Below, piece by piece: positions 19,932 through 30,666 of a stretch of DNA of 64,000 nt (position 1 is its first letter; every line of letters begins with the position of its first letter). The stretch comes from Sporosarcina aquimarina (lineage in GTDB: Bacteria > Bacillota > Bacilli > Bacillales_A > Planococcaceae). The notes under the pieces were generated by a model. It did no database searches and was not told the DNA's origin. It saw only the letters and a program-made list of their open reading frames with translations. The position numbers were made by a program, and so were the translations under genes. The DNA lies in the NCBI RefSeq assembly GCF_023715615.1, contig NZ_JAMBOM010000007.1, positions 112,380 to 176,379 of the forward strand, in the 5' to 3' direction.

Positions 19932-22805
19932 TCATGTCACTGGATTTTCAGCCTTTTCCAGTCGTTCCTCCATACGTCCTCGATCCCGTTCCAAGATAGG
20001 TTTCAAGTACATGCCAGTATAAGATTGCTTATTTTCAGCGACTTTTTCAGGTGTACCAGTAGCGATAATTTGTCCACCTTTGTCGCCACCTTCAGGTCCA
20101 AGGTCAATAATATGATCCACGGTCTTTATGACATCTAGATTATGTTCTATGACTAACACCGTATTTCCAGAGTCAACAAGTCGTTCCAAAACTTTAAGGA
20201 GTTTCGCGATATCATGTACGTGAAGTCCCGTAGTCGGTTCATCCAAAATGTAGAAGGACTTCCCATTAGATCGTTTGTGAAGTTCCGAAGCAAGTTTTAC
20301 ACGTTGCGCTTCACCACCAGAAAGCGTTGTCGCAGGTTGCCCTAATTGAACATACCCAAGGCCAACGTCAACTATTGTTTGGAGTTTCCGTTGAATTTTA
20401 GGGATATTTTCAAAGAACTCAGTGGCAGTTTCCGCTGTCATTTCTAGGACATCCGCAATGTTTTTCCCTTTATACGTCACTTCAAGCGTTTCACGGTTAT
20501 ATCGTTTCCCATGACACACATCACAAGGTACGTAGACATCCGGTAGAAAATGCATCTCGATTTTCAGAATCCCATCTCCTCGACATGCTTCACATCGTCC
20601 ACCCTTTACATTGAAACTAAATCTTCCTTTTTTGTAGCCACGTACTTTCGCTTCGTTTGTCATGGCGAAAACATCTCTTACGTCGTCGAATACACCCGTA
20701 TAAGTAGCTGGGTTCGAACGAGGTGTTCGTCCAATTGGAGATTGGTCGATTTCAATAACCTTTTCTAATTCTTCCAATCCTTCAACGCTTTTATACGCAC
20801 CCGGACGTTGTTTTGAACGATTCAATTTTTGTGCCAGTATTTTATAAAGGACATTGTTGATAAGTGTACTCTTCCCTGATCCGGAAACACCCGTGACTGC
20901 AATGAACTGACCAAGTGGGAAATCGACATTCACTTTTTTTAGATTGTTTTCAGAAGCACCTTTTATGATCACTTTTCTACCATCTGATTTCCGTCGTTCA
21001 GTCGGCAAAGCGATGTATCGCTTCCCACTCAAATACTGTCCAGTCAATGAGTTCGGATCTGCCATTACTTCTTCCGGCGTTCCAGCAGAGACGATTTTGC
21101 CTCCCGCCACACCTGCTCCTGGACCGATATCGATTAAGTAATCAGCTTCCATCATTGTGTCTTCATCATGCTCCACGACAATTAGGGTGTTCCCGATATC
21201 CCTCATGCTTTTCAATGTGCTGATTAGCCTATCATTGTCTCTTTGATGAAGGCCAATAGAAGGCTCATCCAAGATGTAAAGAACGCCCGTTAGGCGGGAG
21301 CCTATTTGAGTCGCAAGCCGGATTCTTTGGGCTTCTCCACCAGAAAGAGTTCCCGCTGCGCGAGATAACGTCAAATAGTCGAGTCCTACATTAACAAGAA
21401 AACCGAGTCTCTCATTAATTTCCCGAAGAATCAGTTCAGCAATTTTCGCATCCTTTTCTGAAAGCTGAAGATTATCGAAAAACGACTGAGCTTCGACAAT
21501 CGATTTTTCCGTCACTTGACCAATGTGGATATCAGCCACCTTCACAGCGAGCGACTCCTGTTTCAATCGATATCCGTTGCAAGTTGGGCATGGCCGTTGC
21601 GCCATATACTTCTCCATCTGTTCACGAACATAATCCGAAGAAGTCTCTTTGAAACGGCGCTCGATGTTAGACAAAACCCCTTCAAAGTAAATGGTATTGT
21701 CGCGGGTCTGACCGAACTCGTTTGTATATTTAAAGCGTATTTTTTCTTCTTTCGAACCGTACAGAATTTTATTCAAATCATCTGAAGCTAATTCGCTAAC
21801 AGGACAGTCCATCGAAATTTCGTAATGTTGCGCAACTGTCTTCAGCAATTCTGGATAGTATTGTGAACTTGTCGGTATCCAAGGAACTATCGCATCTTCT
21901 TTTAAGGATAGTGAAGGATCTGGGATGACTAAATCTGGATCCACTTCTAATTTCATCCCGAGCCCATCGCAATCGGGGCATGCACCAAATGGGCTGTTGA
22001 ACGAGAACATTCTCGGTTCAAGTTCCCCTATTGAGAACCCACAAATCGGACACGCATGGTGCTCACTAAATAGTAGTTCTTCCCCATCGATTACATCGAC
22101 CAGTGCAGTTCCTTCCGAAAGACGAAGAGCTGCTTCAAGTGAATCACTGAGTCGGCCAGCAATTCCTTCTTTAATAACGACTCGGTCAACAACGACTTCT
22201 ATGTTATGTTTTTTGTTCTTATTCAACTCGATATTGTCATCCAGATCGAATGTTTCGCCATCAACTCGAACACGGACATACCCTTGTTTTTTCAGGTCTT
22301 CAAGTAACTTCACGTGGGTTCCTTTTCGACCCGAAATGATAGGTGCTAATATTTGGATACGTGTCCGTTCTTCCAATTCAAGGACACGGTCTGTCATTTG
22401 CTCAACTGTTTGTGAGGTGATTTCAATCCCGTGATTTGGACAAATTGGCTTTCCAACACGTGCGTAAAGCAATCTTAAATAGTCGTATATTTCTGTAACA
22501 GTACCAACTGTGGAACGTGGATTTCTACTCGTCGTTTTTTGGTCTATCGAAATGGCTGGCGACAGGCCTTCTATCAGATCTACGTCCGGTTTGTCCATTT
22601 GCCCAAGAAATTGCCGAGCATAAGAGGAGAGAGATTCTACATATCTGCGTTGCCCTTCTGCATAAATCGTATCAAAAGCGAGTGATGATTTCCCAGATCC
22701 AGAAAGACCTGTCATGACGACTAACTGATCCCTTGGGATAGTTACGTCTATGTTTTTCAGGTTGTGCGCTCGCGCACCTTGAATATAGATTTCAGTATTT
22801 TTCAT
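19932..22805 (-). CDS. uvrA: Excinuclease ABC subunit A
   Basis: Damage-sensing ATPase of nucleotide excision repair, 957 aa. Two ABC modules are visible: Walker [10 protein letters not shown] near residue 33 and GVSGSGKST near 640, each with an LSGGEAQR signature. Zinc-finger cysteines occur at CPICGF...CPDC and CEAC...CDVC. The ATG lies 6 nt after the uvrB stop, so the two are co-expressed from the LexA-controlled uvrB promoter. Confidence 0.98.
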   Translation of the reverse strand: MKNTEIYIQGARAHNLKNIDVTIPRDQLVVMTGLSGSGKSSLAFDTIYAEGQRRYVESLSSYARQFLGQMDKPDVDLIEGLSPAISIDQKTTSRNPRSTVGTVTEIYDYLRLLYARVGKPICPNHGIEITSQTVEQMTDRVLELEERTRIQILAPIISGRKGTHVKLLEDLKKQGYVRVRVDGETFDLDDNIELNKNKKHNIEVVVDRVVIKEGIAGRLSDSLEAALRLSEGTALVDVIDGEELLFSEHHACPICGFSIGELEPRMFSFNSPFGACPDCDGLGMKLEVDPDLVIPDPSLSLKEDAIVPWIPTSSQYYPELLKTVAQHYEISMDCPVSELASDDLNKILYGSKEEKIRFKYTNEFGQTRDNTIYFEGVLSNIERRFKETSSDYVREQMEKYMAQRPCPTCNGYRLKQESLAVKVADIHIGQVTEKSIVEAQSFFDNLQLSEKDAKIAELILREINERLGFLVNVGLDYLTLSRAAGTLSGGEAQRIRLATQIGSRLTGVLYILDEPSIGLHQRDNDRLISTLKSMRDIGNTLIVVEHDEDTMMEADYLIDIGPGAGVAGGKIVSAGTPEEVMADPNSLTGQYLSGKRYIALPTERRKSDGRKVIIKGASENNLKKVNVDFPLGQFIAVTGVSGSGKSTLINNVLYKILAQKLNRSKQRPGAYKSVEGLEELEKVIEIDQSPIGRTPRSNPATYTGVFDDVRDVFAMTNEAKVRGYKKGRFSFNVKGGRCEACRGDGILKIEMHFLPDVYVPCDVCHGKRYNRETLEVTYKGKNIADVLEMTAETATEFFENIPKIQRKLQTIVDVGLGYVQLGQPATTLSGGEAQRVKLASELHKRSNGKSFYILDEPTTGLHVHDIAKLLKVLERLVDSGNTVLVIEHNLDVIKTVDHIIDLGPEGGDKGGQIIATGTPEKVAENKQSYTGMYLKPILERDRGRMEERLEKAENPVT

Positions 22806-22811
22806 GACTTC

Positions 22812-24794
22812 TCACCTTTCCGCTTTCAATTCCAATATTGTATCGCGAAGTTCAGCGGCACGTTCAAAGTCGAGCGCTTTCGCCGATTCTTTCATTTCTT
22901 TTTCTAGTGATGCAAGTAAAGTTGTTTTCTCTTCTTTTGTTAACTTCTTACCTTCAGTTACTTTATCCACAAATGAGATCGAGTCTTCAGAAGCTTGTGT
23001 CGCTCGGATGACATCACGAATTCCCTTTTGAATCGTTTTCGGCGTAATATTGTGTTCTTCGTTATAAGCCATCTGTATTTCTCTCCGCCGCTGTGTTTCT
23101 TCGATTGCTTTGTTCATGGAATCCGTGTAGCGGTCAGCATACATAATGACCCTTCCTTCAGAGTTTCGCGCAGCACGTCCAATTGTTTGAATGAGTGCCC
23201 GTTCTGAACGTAGGAATCCTTCTTTATCTGCATCCAGTATTGTCACGAGTGACACCTCTGGAATATCGAGTCCTTCTCGCAATAAGTTAATGCCTACTAA
23301 AACATCGTATACACCAAGTCTTAACTCTCGGATGATTTCTATTCGCTCTAAGGTTTTGACTTCGGAGTGAAGGTAGTTTACTTTCACGCCAGCTTCTTTC
23401 AAGTAATCCGTCAAGTCTTCAGACATTTTTTTCGTGAGCGTTGTAACCAGCACTCGTTCGTTTCTTTTTGCCCGTTCATTGATTTCATCCAGTAAATCGT
23501 CAATTTGCCCTTCAATTGGACGGATTTCAATAATGGGATCGAGCAAACCGGTCGGACGAATGATCTGTTCAACCATTTTTGGCGTATGTTCGATTTCATA
23601 AGGTCCCGGTGTTGCAGAAACATAAATTGCTTGGTTAACGTGCTTTTCAAATTCCTCAAACATAAGTGGACGGTTGTCCAATGCGGAAGGAAGTCGGAAT
23701 CCGTGTTCAACTAGAACCTTCTTCCTCGCTTGGTCCCCGTTGTACATACCACGGATTTGAGGGAGTGTTACGTGGCTCTCATCCGCCACTATGAGGAAAT
23801 CATGTGGGAAGTAGTCAAGCAACGTATAGGGAGTTTCCCCAGCGTCACGTAAGGATAGATGACGAGAATAGTTTTCAATTCCAGAACAGAAGCCCATCTC
23901 TCTCATCATTTCTAAATCGTAACGTGTTCGTTGTTCAAGACGCTGTGCTTCAAGAAGTTTGTCATTCTCTCGAAGTATTTTCAGTTGTTCTTCCAATTCT
24001 ATTTCTATTCGTTCAATCGCTTTCACCATTTTTGCTTCACCTGTGACGAAGTGGGAATTTGGGAAAATCGCTACGTGTTCTCGTTCACCTAGCACTTCGC
24101 CTGTCAATGCATCCACTTCACGTAATCGTTCGATTTCATCTCCGAAAAATTCAATACGGATACATCGTTCGTCTTGAGATGCAGGGAAGATTTCCACGAC
24201 ATCCCCTCGAACACGAAACGTACCGCGTGTGAAACTTACATCATTGCGCTCATATAAGTTATCCACGAATTTACGTAACAGCTGATTCCTGTCAATCTCG
24301 AGTCCTGGACGTAGTGAAATCATATGGGAACCATATTCTTCTGGTGATCCTAGGCCATAAATACATGAGACGGAGGCAACAATTAAGACATCTCTTCGCT
24401 CAAAGAGTGATGCTGTCGCGGAGTGACGTAATTTATCGATTTCATCGTTTATACTGGAGTCTTTTTCAATATACGTATCTGTTTGTGGGACATAAGCTTC
24501 CGGCTGATAGTAGTCATAAAAACTTACAAAGTATTCAACTGCGTTATCAGGGAAGAACTCTTTGAATTCACTGTAAAGTTGACCCGCAAGCGTTTTGTTA
24601 TGGGCAATGACCAAGGTCGGTTTATTCACTTCCGTTACGACGTTGGAAACCGTAAATGTCTTACCTGTACCCGTTGCCCCTAATAAGGTTTGGTGCTTTT
24701 CACCGTTTTCAATACCAGCAACCAACTCTTTGATGGCAGTCGGCTGATCTCCTTGCGGCGTATATGGGGCTTGTATGCTAAATGTATTTGTCAC
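22812..24794 (-). CDS. uvrB: Excinuclease ABC subunit B
   Basis: Helicase-like damage-verification subunit, 660 aa. Walker A GATGTGKT (about 39-46), the Tyr-rich beta-hairpin segment [13 protein letters not shown], the DESH box, helicase motif VI region QTIGRAARN and the C-terminal UVR coiled coil ([12 protein letters not shown]) are all present. Starts with GTG at 24794 behind AGGGAG. Forms an operon with uvrA. Confidence 0.98.
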   Translation of the reverse strand: MTNTFSIQAPYTPQGDQPTAIKELVAGIENGEKHQTLLGATGTGKTFTVSNVVTEVNKPTLVIAHNKTLAGQLYSEFKEFFPDNAVEYFVSFYDYYQPEAYVPQTDTYIEKDSSINDEIDKLRHSATASLFERRDVLIVASVSCIYGLGSPEEYGSHMISLRPGLEIDRNQLLRKFVDNLYERNDVSFTRGTFRVRGDVVEIFPASQDERCIRIEFFGDEIERLREVDALTGEVLGEREHVAIFPNSHFVTGEAKMVKAIERIEIELEEQLKILRENDKLLEAQRLEQRTRYDLEMMREMGFCSGIENYSRHLSLRDAGETPYTLLDYFPHDFLIVADESHVTLPQIRGMYNGDQARKKVLVEHGFRLPSALDNRPLMFEEFEKHVNQAIYVSATPGPYEIEHTPKMVEQIIRPTGLLDPIIEIRPIEGQIDDLLDEINERAKRNERVLVTTLTKKMSEDLTDYLKEAGVKVNYLHSEVKTLERIEIIRELRLGVYDVLVGINLLREGLDIPEVSLVTILDADKEGFLRSERALIQTIGRAARNSEGRVIMYADRYTDSMNKAIEETQRRREIQMAYNEEHNITPKTIQKGIRDVIRATQASEDSISFVDKVTEGKKLTKEEKTTLLASLEKEMKESAKALDFERAAELRDTILELKAER

Positions 24795-24864
24795 TGAACG
24801 TCACTCCCTAGTATTCCTCTACTGTCTATTTTATCACATTCCCTTTCCATACCAAAGCAAAAAG

Positions 24865-24878
24865 CGAACGTACGTTTT
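24865..24878. promoter_or_regulatory. LexA (Din/SOS) box upstream of uvrB
   Basis: CGAACGTACGTTTT fits the Gram-positive Din box (CGAAC-N4-GTTYG) at 13 of 14 positions. It lies about 70 nt before uvrB, ahead of a possible promoter with an extended TGA-TAAAAT -10. Confidence 0.85.
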
Positions 24879-24882
24879 TTCT

Positions 24883-24915
24883 CATAAAAAAACTGTACGC
24901 GATTGCGCACAGTTT
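24883..24915 (-). terminator. Terminator of the IDEAL-domain gene
   Basis: AAACTGTGCGC/GCGTACAGTTT imperfect stem followed by a T run on the minus strand. Confidence 0.8.
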
Positions 24916-24919
24916 AGAA

Positions 24920-25156
24920 TTACTCTTTTTCGTCTAATTTACGTAACGAATTAGTCAGTTGCATAAAAGTAGGTTTATCATTACGATCCAAGGCCGCATC
25001 AATCTCTTCCAACAAACGTGTTCGAGTTTGTTCACGGTGGATATGATTCAGAAACAAATCGATGTAGATGTCATTCAGCATTTTTTCCGCTTGCATTGAG
25101 GAACTATTCTTTCCCACAGCCTTTAGGAACTCAGCATATGAATAATTATTCTCCAT
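24920..25156 (-). CDS. IDEAL-domain small protein
   Basis: A 78-residue soluble protein. The segment RTRLLEEIDAALDRNDKPTF followed by MQLTNSL fits the IDEAL domain (helical, with an I-D-x-A-L core), found in Bacillales proteins such as YpiB. The ATG at 25156 is preferred because GAGGTG is six bases upstream. Function unknown. It separates uvrB from ecsB and marks the boundary between blocks that resemble two different B. subtilis regions. Confidence 0.7.
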   Translation of the reverse strand: MENNYSYAEFLKAVGKNSSSMQAEKMLNDIYIDLFLNHIHREQTRTRLLEEIDAALDRNDKPTFMQLTNSLRKLDEKE

Positions 25157-25231
25157 CTCTCTCACCTCGGAACCCTTTTAATTATTGTAACTAATTTAAC
25201 CTCTATTTTGCAAGTACTTATTCGAATATTC

Positions 25232-26440
25232 CTACTCTTCTTCTTTGTTATTTGATAATCGAATCGTTGCTTCTGAAATGATTAGCACAATTGCCCCCAT
25301 TACAAAAGGAGTTACTGACAGACCATGCATGAGTAAACTTGCAATTACAATCAGTCCCGCTTGCAACCATTGAACCCGCTCCGTCAATCGGAAAATTTCT
25401 TTTGGACGTGCCTCTTCAGTGTTCGGGAATAACAAATCCATTCGAAATTCATCGCCACCACGAAGTGTTTGCAACGTCTGAATTGCCGAAGCAAAGGCTA
25501 GTGCCCCAATGAAGATGAATGCCACAACTGGGAATGGAATGAACAACACGCCTAAAATTGATAGTACGGTTAGCCGTAGCCAAAGCCAAAATGATTCGTC
25601 CGTACGGATAAATGTGCGACGCAGCAAAAAGCTTTGTGCATCTGTACGTTCAACATTTGCATCCGGCATAAATAGACCGAGCCATGATCGCTTACTTACC
25701 GACCCCTTTAAATGAGGGACTTCAGTAAAGTAGTTGGCAAATCGATAAAAACTCATCATCCGATTTTGCTCGAGTTCTATGAAATGATTATATGGAAATG
25801 GTTGTGCGTTCGCTTTTTTCATCCACAAAGTACCATAGAGCACATAGGCAATTGCAATTACAACCAGGATAATCCACTGGTTAGAGAGCACTGCATAAAA
25901 CATAAGTGCGTTCAGCACAAAACGGATGAAGCGATCCCGCCATACTCCTTGTCCTTCGTTAGCTTTCCGATAAAGAAACTCAGTTCGCACACTTGCCCAT
26001 AGAGTAGCAATGATTAATAGAAATAATAAGCCAAATATCGGTTTACTTCCTATTTCATAAGCACTTAGCATCGGAAGCGCGACGATGAAAACAATGATAG
26101 GTAACGGTAATTTTGAAAAGAATGTCCAACTTAGCGCTCGGCTCGTATACGTGGGTAATTCTTTTTCAAGTGGCAGTAAATAGACAGCATCAGCAGGTTT
26201 CAGAAGCGTCACTGGTGTCGCTATAAACGTTGCAGCTGCTAGCAATAGTGCGATAAATCGTGCCGCAGGTAAGTCAGGCGGTACATCTTTTAACCATTCA
26301 CTATAGGAATAGCCGGCTGCCCCTATCGAAAACAGCAACACGATTGCCAAATGTCCTGTAAACACATATTGCAAATAGCGTTGCAACTCCATCAAATATT
26401 TACCGAAACGGCCCCCCCATACTTCACGTAAGCTGTTCAT
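25232..26440 (-). CDS. ecsB: ABC transporter permease EcsB
   Basis: A 402-residue polytopic membrane protein with roughly nine hydrophobic helices. It partners EcsA, overlapping it by 17 nt. In B. subtilis the Ecs transporter is needed for secretion, competence and intramembrane protease activity. GAGGAAGCTGATT precedes the ATG. Assignment rests mainly on linkage with ecsA and hit. Confidence 0.9.
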   Translation of the reverse strand: MNSLREVWGGRFGKYLMELQRYLQYVFTGHLAIVLLFSIGAAGYSYSEWLKDVPPDLPAARFIALLLAAATFIATPVTLLKPADAVYLLPLEKELPTYTSRALSWTFFSKLPLPIIVFIVALPMLSAYEIGSKPIFGLLFLLIIATLWASVRTEFLYRKANEGQGVWRDRFIRFVLNALMFYAVLSNQWIILVVIAIAYVLYGTLWMKKANAQPFPYNHFIELEQNRMMSFYRFANYFTEVPHLKGSVSKRSWLGLFMPDANVERTDAQSFLLRRTFIRTDESFWLWLRLTVLSILGVLFIPFPVVAFIFIGALAFASAIQTLQTLRGGDEFRMDLLFPNTEEARPKEIFRLTERVQWLQAGLIVIASLLMHGLSVTPFVMGAIVLIISEATIRLSNNKEEE

Positions 26441-27173
26441 AATCAGCTTCCTCTGTCATCGCAATGTATAAGTCATCGAGTGATGCATCCGGTCGTCCGA
26501 ATGCTTTTCGCAAATCATCCATCGTTCCGTGTGCCCGCACGCTGCCTTCGTGCAAGAGGATGATTCGATCACAATGTTTTTCAGCGGTCGACAAAACGTG
26601 CGTCGACATCAAAACGGATGCTCCATTTTCTGTTCTCTGTGTGAGTTGAGCAAGCAATGAGCGAATGCCTAGCGGATCCAGTCCCACAAAGGGTTCATCA
26701 ATAATATAGAGTGCAGGTTCAGCAAGAAATGCACACATAATCATAACCTTTTGACGCATTCCTTTCGAAAAGTGAGAAGGATACCATTTTAAACGTTTTT
26801 CCATTCGGAACTCTTTCAGTAACGCCGCTGATCTTGCTTCAAAAATGTCTTGTGGTATTCCGTACGCCATTGCAGTAAGTTCTAAATGCTCACGTAATGT
26901 CAGTTCTTCATACAAAATTGGTGTTTCTGGAATATAACTAAATGACTTCCGATACATTTCAGCATTCTCATCAAACGTGACACCATTAATTTCAATGGTC
27001 CCTCCTTGGGGATTCATCAACCCAATAATGTGTTTGATGGTTGTACTTTTCCCGGCTCCATTTAGTCCAATCAGCCCGACTAATTCACCTTTTTGAATGT
27101 TAAATGATACTTCATGTAGAACAGGTTTCCTTGAATAACCGCCTGTTACGTCTTTCAAGTCAAGTATTGCCAT
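26424..27173 (-). CDS. ecsA: ABC transporter ATP-binding protein EcsA
   Basis: A 249-residue ABC ATPase: Walker A GLNGAGKST near residue 37, signature FSKGMRQKV, Walker B LYIIDEPFVGLD and an H-loop STHV. It is divergent from hit, an arrangement conserved in Bacillus (hit - ecsA ecsB). Confidence 0.94.
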   Translation of the reverse strand: MAILDLKDVTGGYSRKPVLHEVSFNIQKGELVGLIGLNGAGKSTTIKHIIGLMNPQGGTIEINGVTFDENAEMYRKSFSYIPETPILYEELTLREHLELTAMAYGIPQDIFEARSAALLKEFRMEKRLKWYPSHFSKGMRQKVMIMCAFLAEPALYIIDEPFVGLDPLGIRSLLAQLTQRTENGASVLMSTHVLSTAEKHCDRIILLHEGSVRAHGTMDDLRKAFGRPDASLDDLYIAMTEEADYEQLT

Positions 27174-27292
27174 GCGTCATCCTCCATTCTTCTTCTAGTT
27201 TACCAAATATGAAACAACAATGCCTTGTCCAGCTCATGCCGATTATCTGAAAATATGCTACACTAATGACATTCATGAAAGGAAGTGTACAA

Positions 27293-27724
27293 ATGTCCTC
27301 TTGTATTTTCTGTAAAATCATAGCCGGGGAACTCCCTGGAGAAATTTTGTATGAAGATGAACACGTAATTGCTTTCATGGACATTATGCCAGTAACAAAA
27401 GGGCATGTCCTCCTCATTCCTAAAAATCATAGGGAAAATGTGTATGACCTGACTTCTGATGAGGCTTCTCATCTGTTTGCAGTTGCTCCTAAAATTGCAA
27501 ACGCCATTAAGGATACGTTTAAACCCGCGGGTATGAACCTTGTCCAAAATAACGGGGCAGCAGCCGGCCAAGCAGTTTTCCACTTCCATCTGCATTTCGT
27601 CCCAAGATACGACGAAACCGATGGGTATCGTCCAACATGGGATCAGAAAACTGAAGAGTTCCCAAGTGAACGGATTCAACAACTTGCTGGAGACATAAAA
27701 AACACTCTCCAAACTAACGTGTAA
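27293..27724 (+). CDS. hit: HIT family nucleotide hydrolase (Hit/HinT)
   Basis: Histidine-triad protein of 143 aa. The triad HFHLHFVP is near residue 97, and CIFCKIIAGE at the start supplies zinc-type cysteines. The family hydrolyses adenosine phosphoramidates. The start at 27293 is supported by AAAGGAAGTG upstream; the frame is open for nine more codons. Divergent from ecsAB. Confidence 0.94.
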   Translation: MSSCIFCKIIAGELPGEILYEDEHVIAFMDIMPVTKGHVLLIPKNHRENVYDLTSDEASHLFAVAPKIANAIKDTFKPAGMNLVQNNGAAAGQAVFHFHLHFVPRYDETDGYRPTWDQKTEEFPSERIQQLAGDIKNTLQTNV

Positions 27725-27801
27725 CGTACCATTTAAAATTCAATCATGTTTTAACTAATCATCACAAGGAAATGAACCAACTAGGAAGGAGTGAGCTTTA
27801 A

Positions 27802-28158
27802 ATGAAAACATCTACATTTTTAGCAGGACTGGCTGTTGGGTCAGTTGCCGCTGCCATTACAGTTCTTTACTCAACTCCACAGTCCGGAAGTGCAATGAGA
27901 ACTTCCGTCGCAACAGCATCTGCCGATATCAAGGCAAAGCTGAAAGACGTGAAAGGTAGAGTCAACGAGTTAAAAGAATCTGTTTCTGATTTTGCTAACG
28001 AAAATGTTCAACCTGCGATTGAAGGGGTCAAAGATTCTGTAGGCGGTTGGCGCACTGCGGATGAAGGATCGCGAAACCGGTTAGAGAGCGAAATTCTAGA
28101 AATCCAATCTGCAATTGAAGAACTTGAACGGTCTGTTGCTGCCCAACAAAATAATTGA
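27802..28158 (+). CDS. YtxH-like small membrane-anchored protein (YhaH)
   Basis: A 118-residue protein with an N-terminal hydrophobic segment (about 5-25, FLAGLAVGSVAAAITVLY) and a long charged coiled coil with alternating Lys/Glu. This layout matches the YtxH/YhaH family associated with general stress in Bacillus. GGAAGGAG precedes the ATG. Position between hit and scoC is conserved. Confidence 0.82.
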   Translation: MKTSTFLAGLAVGSVAAAITVLYSTPQSGSAMRTSVATASADIKAKLKDVKGRVNELKESVSDFANENVQPAIEGVKDSVGGWRTADEGSRNRLESEILEIQSAIEELERSVAAQQNN

Positions 28159-28172
28159 TAAGACTCGAAAAG

Positions 28173-28199
28173 CATCCTCACTTTGGGGATGTTTTTTTT
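28173..28199 (+). terminator. yhaH terminator
   Basis: CATCCTC/GGGGATG stem followed by eight T. Confidence 0.85.
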
Positions 28200-28313
28200 A
28201 TTGTCTTGTAGCATTTGAAACGATTTCAATTATTTTTTCAATTCTAACTTTTTTATTTGTTGCTTTCCTGCTATAATGAAAACATCTATAGAAAATTGAA
28301 AGTAGGTGCTTGC

Positions 28314-28901
28314 ATGTCCGAACAAGAGTATTCCTTTAAGGAAGCAATGATTTACACTCAACGTCTTGCGCAGATGTCCAAAGCGTTGTGGAAAGCTGTA
28401 GAAAAAGACTGGCAACAATGGATAAAACCTTATGATTTGAATATTAACGAACATCACATACTTTGGATTGCATATCATCTACAAGGAGCTACCATCTCAG
28501 ATATCGCAAAGTTCGGAGTCATGCATGTATCTACCGCATTCAACTTTTCCAAAAAACTGGAGCAACGAGGGTATTTAGAGTTTTTCAAAAAGGAAGATGA
28601 CCGACGGAATACATATGTCCTCGTCACAGAGAAAGGCGAAGACTTAATTAAAGAAATGACCGAAAATTACTTTGTCACTGATCATTCAATCTTAGATGGG
28701 TCACTTCCGATAAAAAATCTTTATGGAAAGTTCCCGGAGTTTTTGGAAGTCATGTCCGTCATCCGTAATGTGTATGGAGATGATTTCATGGAAATTTTCG
28801 AAAAAGGATTTGAAAGTCTTGGCCAGACTTTTGAAGAAGAAAATGGTCACCTCACAGCGACGCCAAGTCAATTAAAACTCGTATCTGGTGAGGATAAATA
28901 A
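28314..28901 (+). CDS. scoC: Transition-state regulator ScoC (Hpr), MarR family
   Basis: A 195-residue winged-helix repressor of exoprotease and sporulation genes in B. subtilis. The DNA-binding core [17 protein letters not shown] followed by a wing with DDRRNTYV is typical. Start at 28314 ([12 protein letters not shown]) is preferred over upstream codons; TAGGTG precedes it weakly. A TGC-TATAAT extended -10 lies at about 28271-28278. Conserved between yhaH and prsA, a secretion-related neighbourhood. Confidence 0.93.
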   Translation: MSEQEYSFKEAMIYTQRLAQMSKALWKAVEKDWQQWIKPYDLNINEHHILWIAYHLQGATISDIAKFGVMHVSTAFNFSKKLEQRGYLEFFKKEDDRRNTYVLVTEKGEDLIKEMTENYFVTDHSILDGSLPIKNLYGKFPEFLEVMSVIRNVYGDDFMEIFEKGFESLGQTFEEENGHLTATPSQLKLVSGEDK

Positions 28902-28960
28902 TTCCCATATCTCTGCTCAGTCTGCTATGATGGAATGAGATGTCCAAAGGGGGTATGCAC

Positions 28961-29146
28961 GTGATTTTAATAATAACTGTTCTCTTTTCACTATTCTACT
29001 TGTTCCAAATCAACAAAATGACGTTCGCGCTCTGCGAATCACGAGAAATTCCTGAAGAAAAGCAAAATAAAATATATGCAACCGTAAATGTACTGATTAC
29101 TATTTTAATGTTGTCGCTTTACGTTGAAGTCTTTTTGAAGGTCTAA
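28961..29146 (+). CDS. Small two-helix membrane protein
   Basis: About 61 residues with two predicted transmembrane helices (near 1-18 and 41-58) joined by a short charged loop (ESREIPEEKQNK). Start is GTG at 28961, seven bases after AAAGGGGG; the ATG at 28955 is too close to the ribosome site. I do not recognise the family. Lies in the scoC-prsA gap. Confidence 0.65.
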   Translation: MILIITVLFSLFYLFQINKMTFALCESREIPEEKQNKIYATVNVLITILMLSLYVEVFLKV

Positions 29147-29152
29147 CTAGCG

Positions 29153-29186
29153 AAAAGTCCACCCCGTAATTGGGATGGACTTTTTT
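29153..29186. terminator. Bidirectional terminator between convergent small genes
   Basis: AAGTCCACCCC/GGGATGGACTT stem with T runs on both sides; serves the plus-strand membrane protein and the minus-strand YjcZ-like gene. Confidence 0.8.
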
Positions 29187-29192
29187 CATGTT

Positions 29193-29294
29193 TTAGTACA
29201 GGTAAGCCGCGCCTACAATGATCAATAGAATGAACAGGACAACCAACAGTGCGAATCCAGATCCTGCTCCAGTACCTCCAGCATATCCACTCAT
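29193..29294 (-). CDS. YjcZ-family sporulation peptide
   Basis: A 33-residue peptide: MSGYAGGTGAGSGFALL at the N-terminus, then one hydrophobic helix ending GAAYLY. This Gly-rich head plus single helix is the hallmark of the YjcZ/SscA-like sporulation family of Bacillales. GAGGGGGTG precedes the ATG at 29294. It supports a spore-forming host. Confidence 0.85.
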   Translation of the reverse strand: MSGYAGGTGAGSGFALLVVLFILLIIVGAAYLY

Positions 29295-29370
29295 CGAAGC
29301 ACCCCCTCTCTTCTTTTGTATCTTATGCGAACCCCTTTTCAATGTTTGGGCGATTATAGTGGGAACCTTT

Positions 29371-29399
29371 TTGTACTCGATTCGTTTGTATGTTATAGT
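29371..29399 (+). promoter_or_regulatory. prsA promoter
   Basis: TTGTAC (29371-29376), 17-nt spacer, extended TGT-TATAGT (-10 at 29394-29399). Confidence 0.7.
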
Positions 29400-29438
29400 G
29401 ACACTTGTTAATTACTTTTACAGAGGAGTATCTAAACT

Positions 29439-30368
29439 ATGAAAAAAACAGTACTATCGTTCACGTTGGCAGCATCTGTTCTTGCACTCTCGGCTTGCTC
29501 AGGGAATGCTTCCGATGATGAAGCAATCGTTACATCCAAAGATGGAAATATAACAAAGAGTGAATTTTACCAAGAGATGAAAGATTCTGTTGGTGAGCAA
29601 GCACTGCAAATGATGGTTATTGAAAAGGTCCTCGATTCAAAATATGATGTATCCGACAAAGATGTGCAGGCAGAATACGATGATGTCAAAAAACAGCTTG
29701 GCGACAACTTCGATCAGTACCTCGCACAACAGGGTCAAACAGCAGACGGTTTCAAAAAAGCGATTAAGCTCAACAAATTGCAAGAAGCTGCGCTTACAGA
29801 TGGTATTAAAGTAAGCGACGATGAACTTAACAAATATTTAGAGCAAAAAAATACAGAATTAAAAGCTAGCCACATCTTGGTTGCAGATGAAGAGAAGGCT
29901 AAAGAAGTGAAGAAGAAAGCTGATGCTGGTGAAGATTTCGCGAAACTAGCTAAAGAATACTCTACTGAAGAAGGCGCTGACGAGTCTGGTGGCGAGCTTG
30001 GATGGTTTGGTGAAGGTAAAATGGTTCCAGAATTCTGGGATGCTGCTGTAGAAATGGAAAAAGGCACAATCAGCGAACCTGTTCAATCTGAGTACGGATT
30101 CCACATCATCAAGTTAGAAGATAAGCGTAAAGCTGATGACAAAGAACCTTCTAAAGCAGACAAAGAAAAGGCGAAGCAAGAGTTGAAACTTGCCAAAGCC
30201 GATACAAGCACAATCGTAGACAAAGTATCGAAGCTCATGAAAGATGCAGACGTAAAAGTGAAAGACAAAGACTTGAAATCTGCAATGGATATGTTTAACC
30301 AAAGCAAGCCTGAAGCTAAAGAAGACGGTGCAGATGAGCCGGCTGACACTGAAGGCGAAGAGAAGTAA
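29439..30368 (+). CDS. prsA: Foldase lipoprotein PrsA
   Basis: Membrane-anchored peptidyl-prolyl isomerase that folds exported proteins outside the membrane. Lipobox LSAC with Cys20, SurA-like N-domain, and a parvulin domain at about 143-235 (KASHILVADEE, GGELGWFGEGKMVPEF, SEYGFHIIKL). The acidic, Lys-rich C-terminus ends in an EDGADEPADTEGEEK tail. Substrate of Lgt. Own promoter and terminator. Confidence 0.96.
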   Translation: MKKTVLSFTLAASVLALSACSGNASDDEAIVTSKDGNITKSEFYQEMKDSVGEQALQMMVIEKVLDSKYDVSDKDVQAEYDDVKKQLGDNFDQYLAQQGQTADGFKKAIKLNKLQEAALTDGIKVSDDELNKYLEQKNTELKASHILVADEEKAKEVKKKADAGEDFAKLAKEYSTEEGADESGGELGWFGEGKMVPEFWDAAVEMEKGTISEPVQSEYGFHIIKLEDKRKADDKEPSKADKEKAKQELKLAKADTSTIVDKVSKLMKDADVKVKDKDLKSAMDMFNQSKPEAKEDGADEPADTEGEEK

Positions 30369-30378
30369 TTTTGAATAT

Positions 30379-30424
30379 GCTGCATGTCCTGTCAGAGGTT
30401 CTGACGGGTCATGCAGCTTTTTTT
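30379..30424 (+). terminator. prsA terminator
   Basis: GCTGCATG(TCC)TGTCAGA / TCTGACGGGTCATGCAGC stem and seven T. Confidence 0.9.
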
Positions 30425-30666
30425 GATAGAGGGTGTCAAGATTAATGAGCAGTTTTTGTAAGTAAAGTTCACTTTTCATGATTGATATGCCTTCCTCGTT
30501 TCACGATAGACCCCTCCCGTCCCGCGGCAAGCCTCCTCTCCAATTCGTATCCAAGCTCGCGACCAATCCATCTTTTCCCTCATTCAAAACCGAACCTAAT
30601 TGGTATGCTTCGCTTCGCTGCGCATTTAGGGATTGATAAGTGGATGAGTTAGGATTTCCGTGGCAA

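Noticed and set aside
21925..22434. A 169-codon plus-strand ORF inside uvrA
   Set aside because: It is antisense to a well-conserved uvrA segment containing zinc-finger cysteines and has no promoter or ribosome site.
24795..25231. Genomic-island border between uvrB and ecsB
   Set aside because: Gene order changes from one B. subtilis-like block to another here, but I found no direct repeats, tRNA, integrase or base-composition shift; an old rearrangement is enough.
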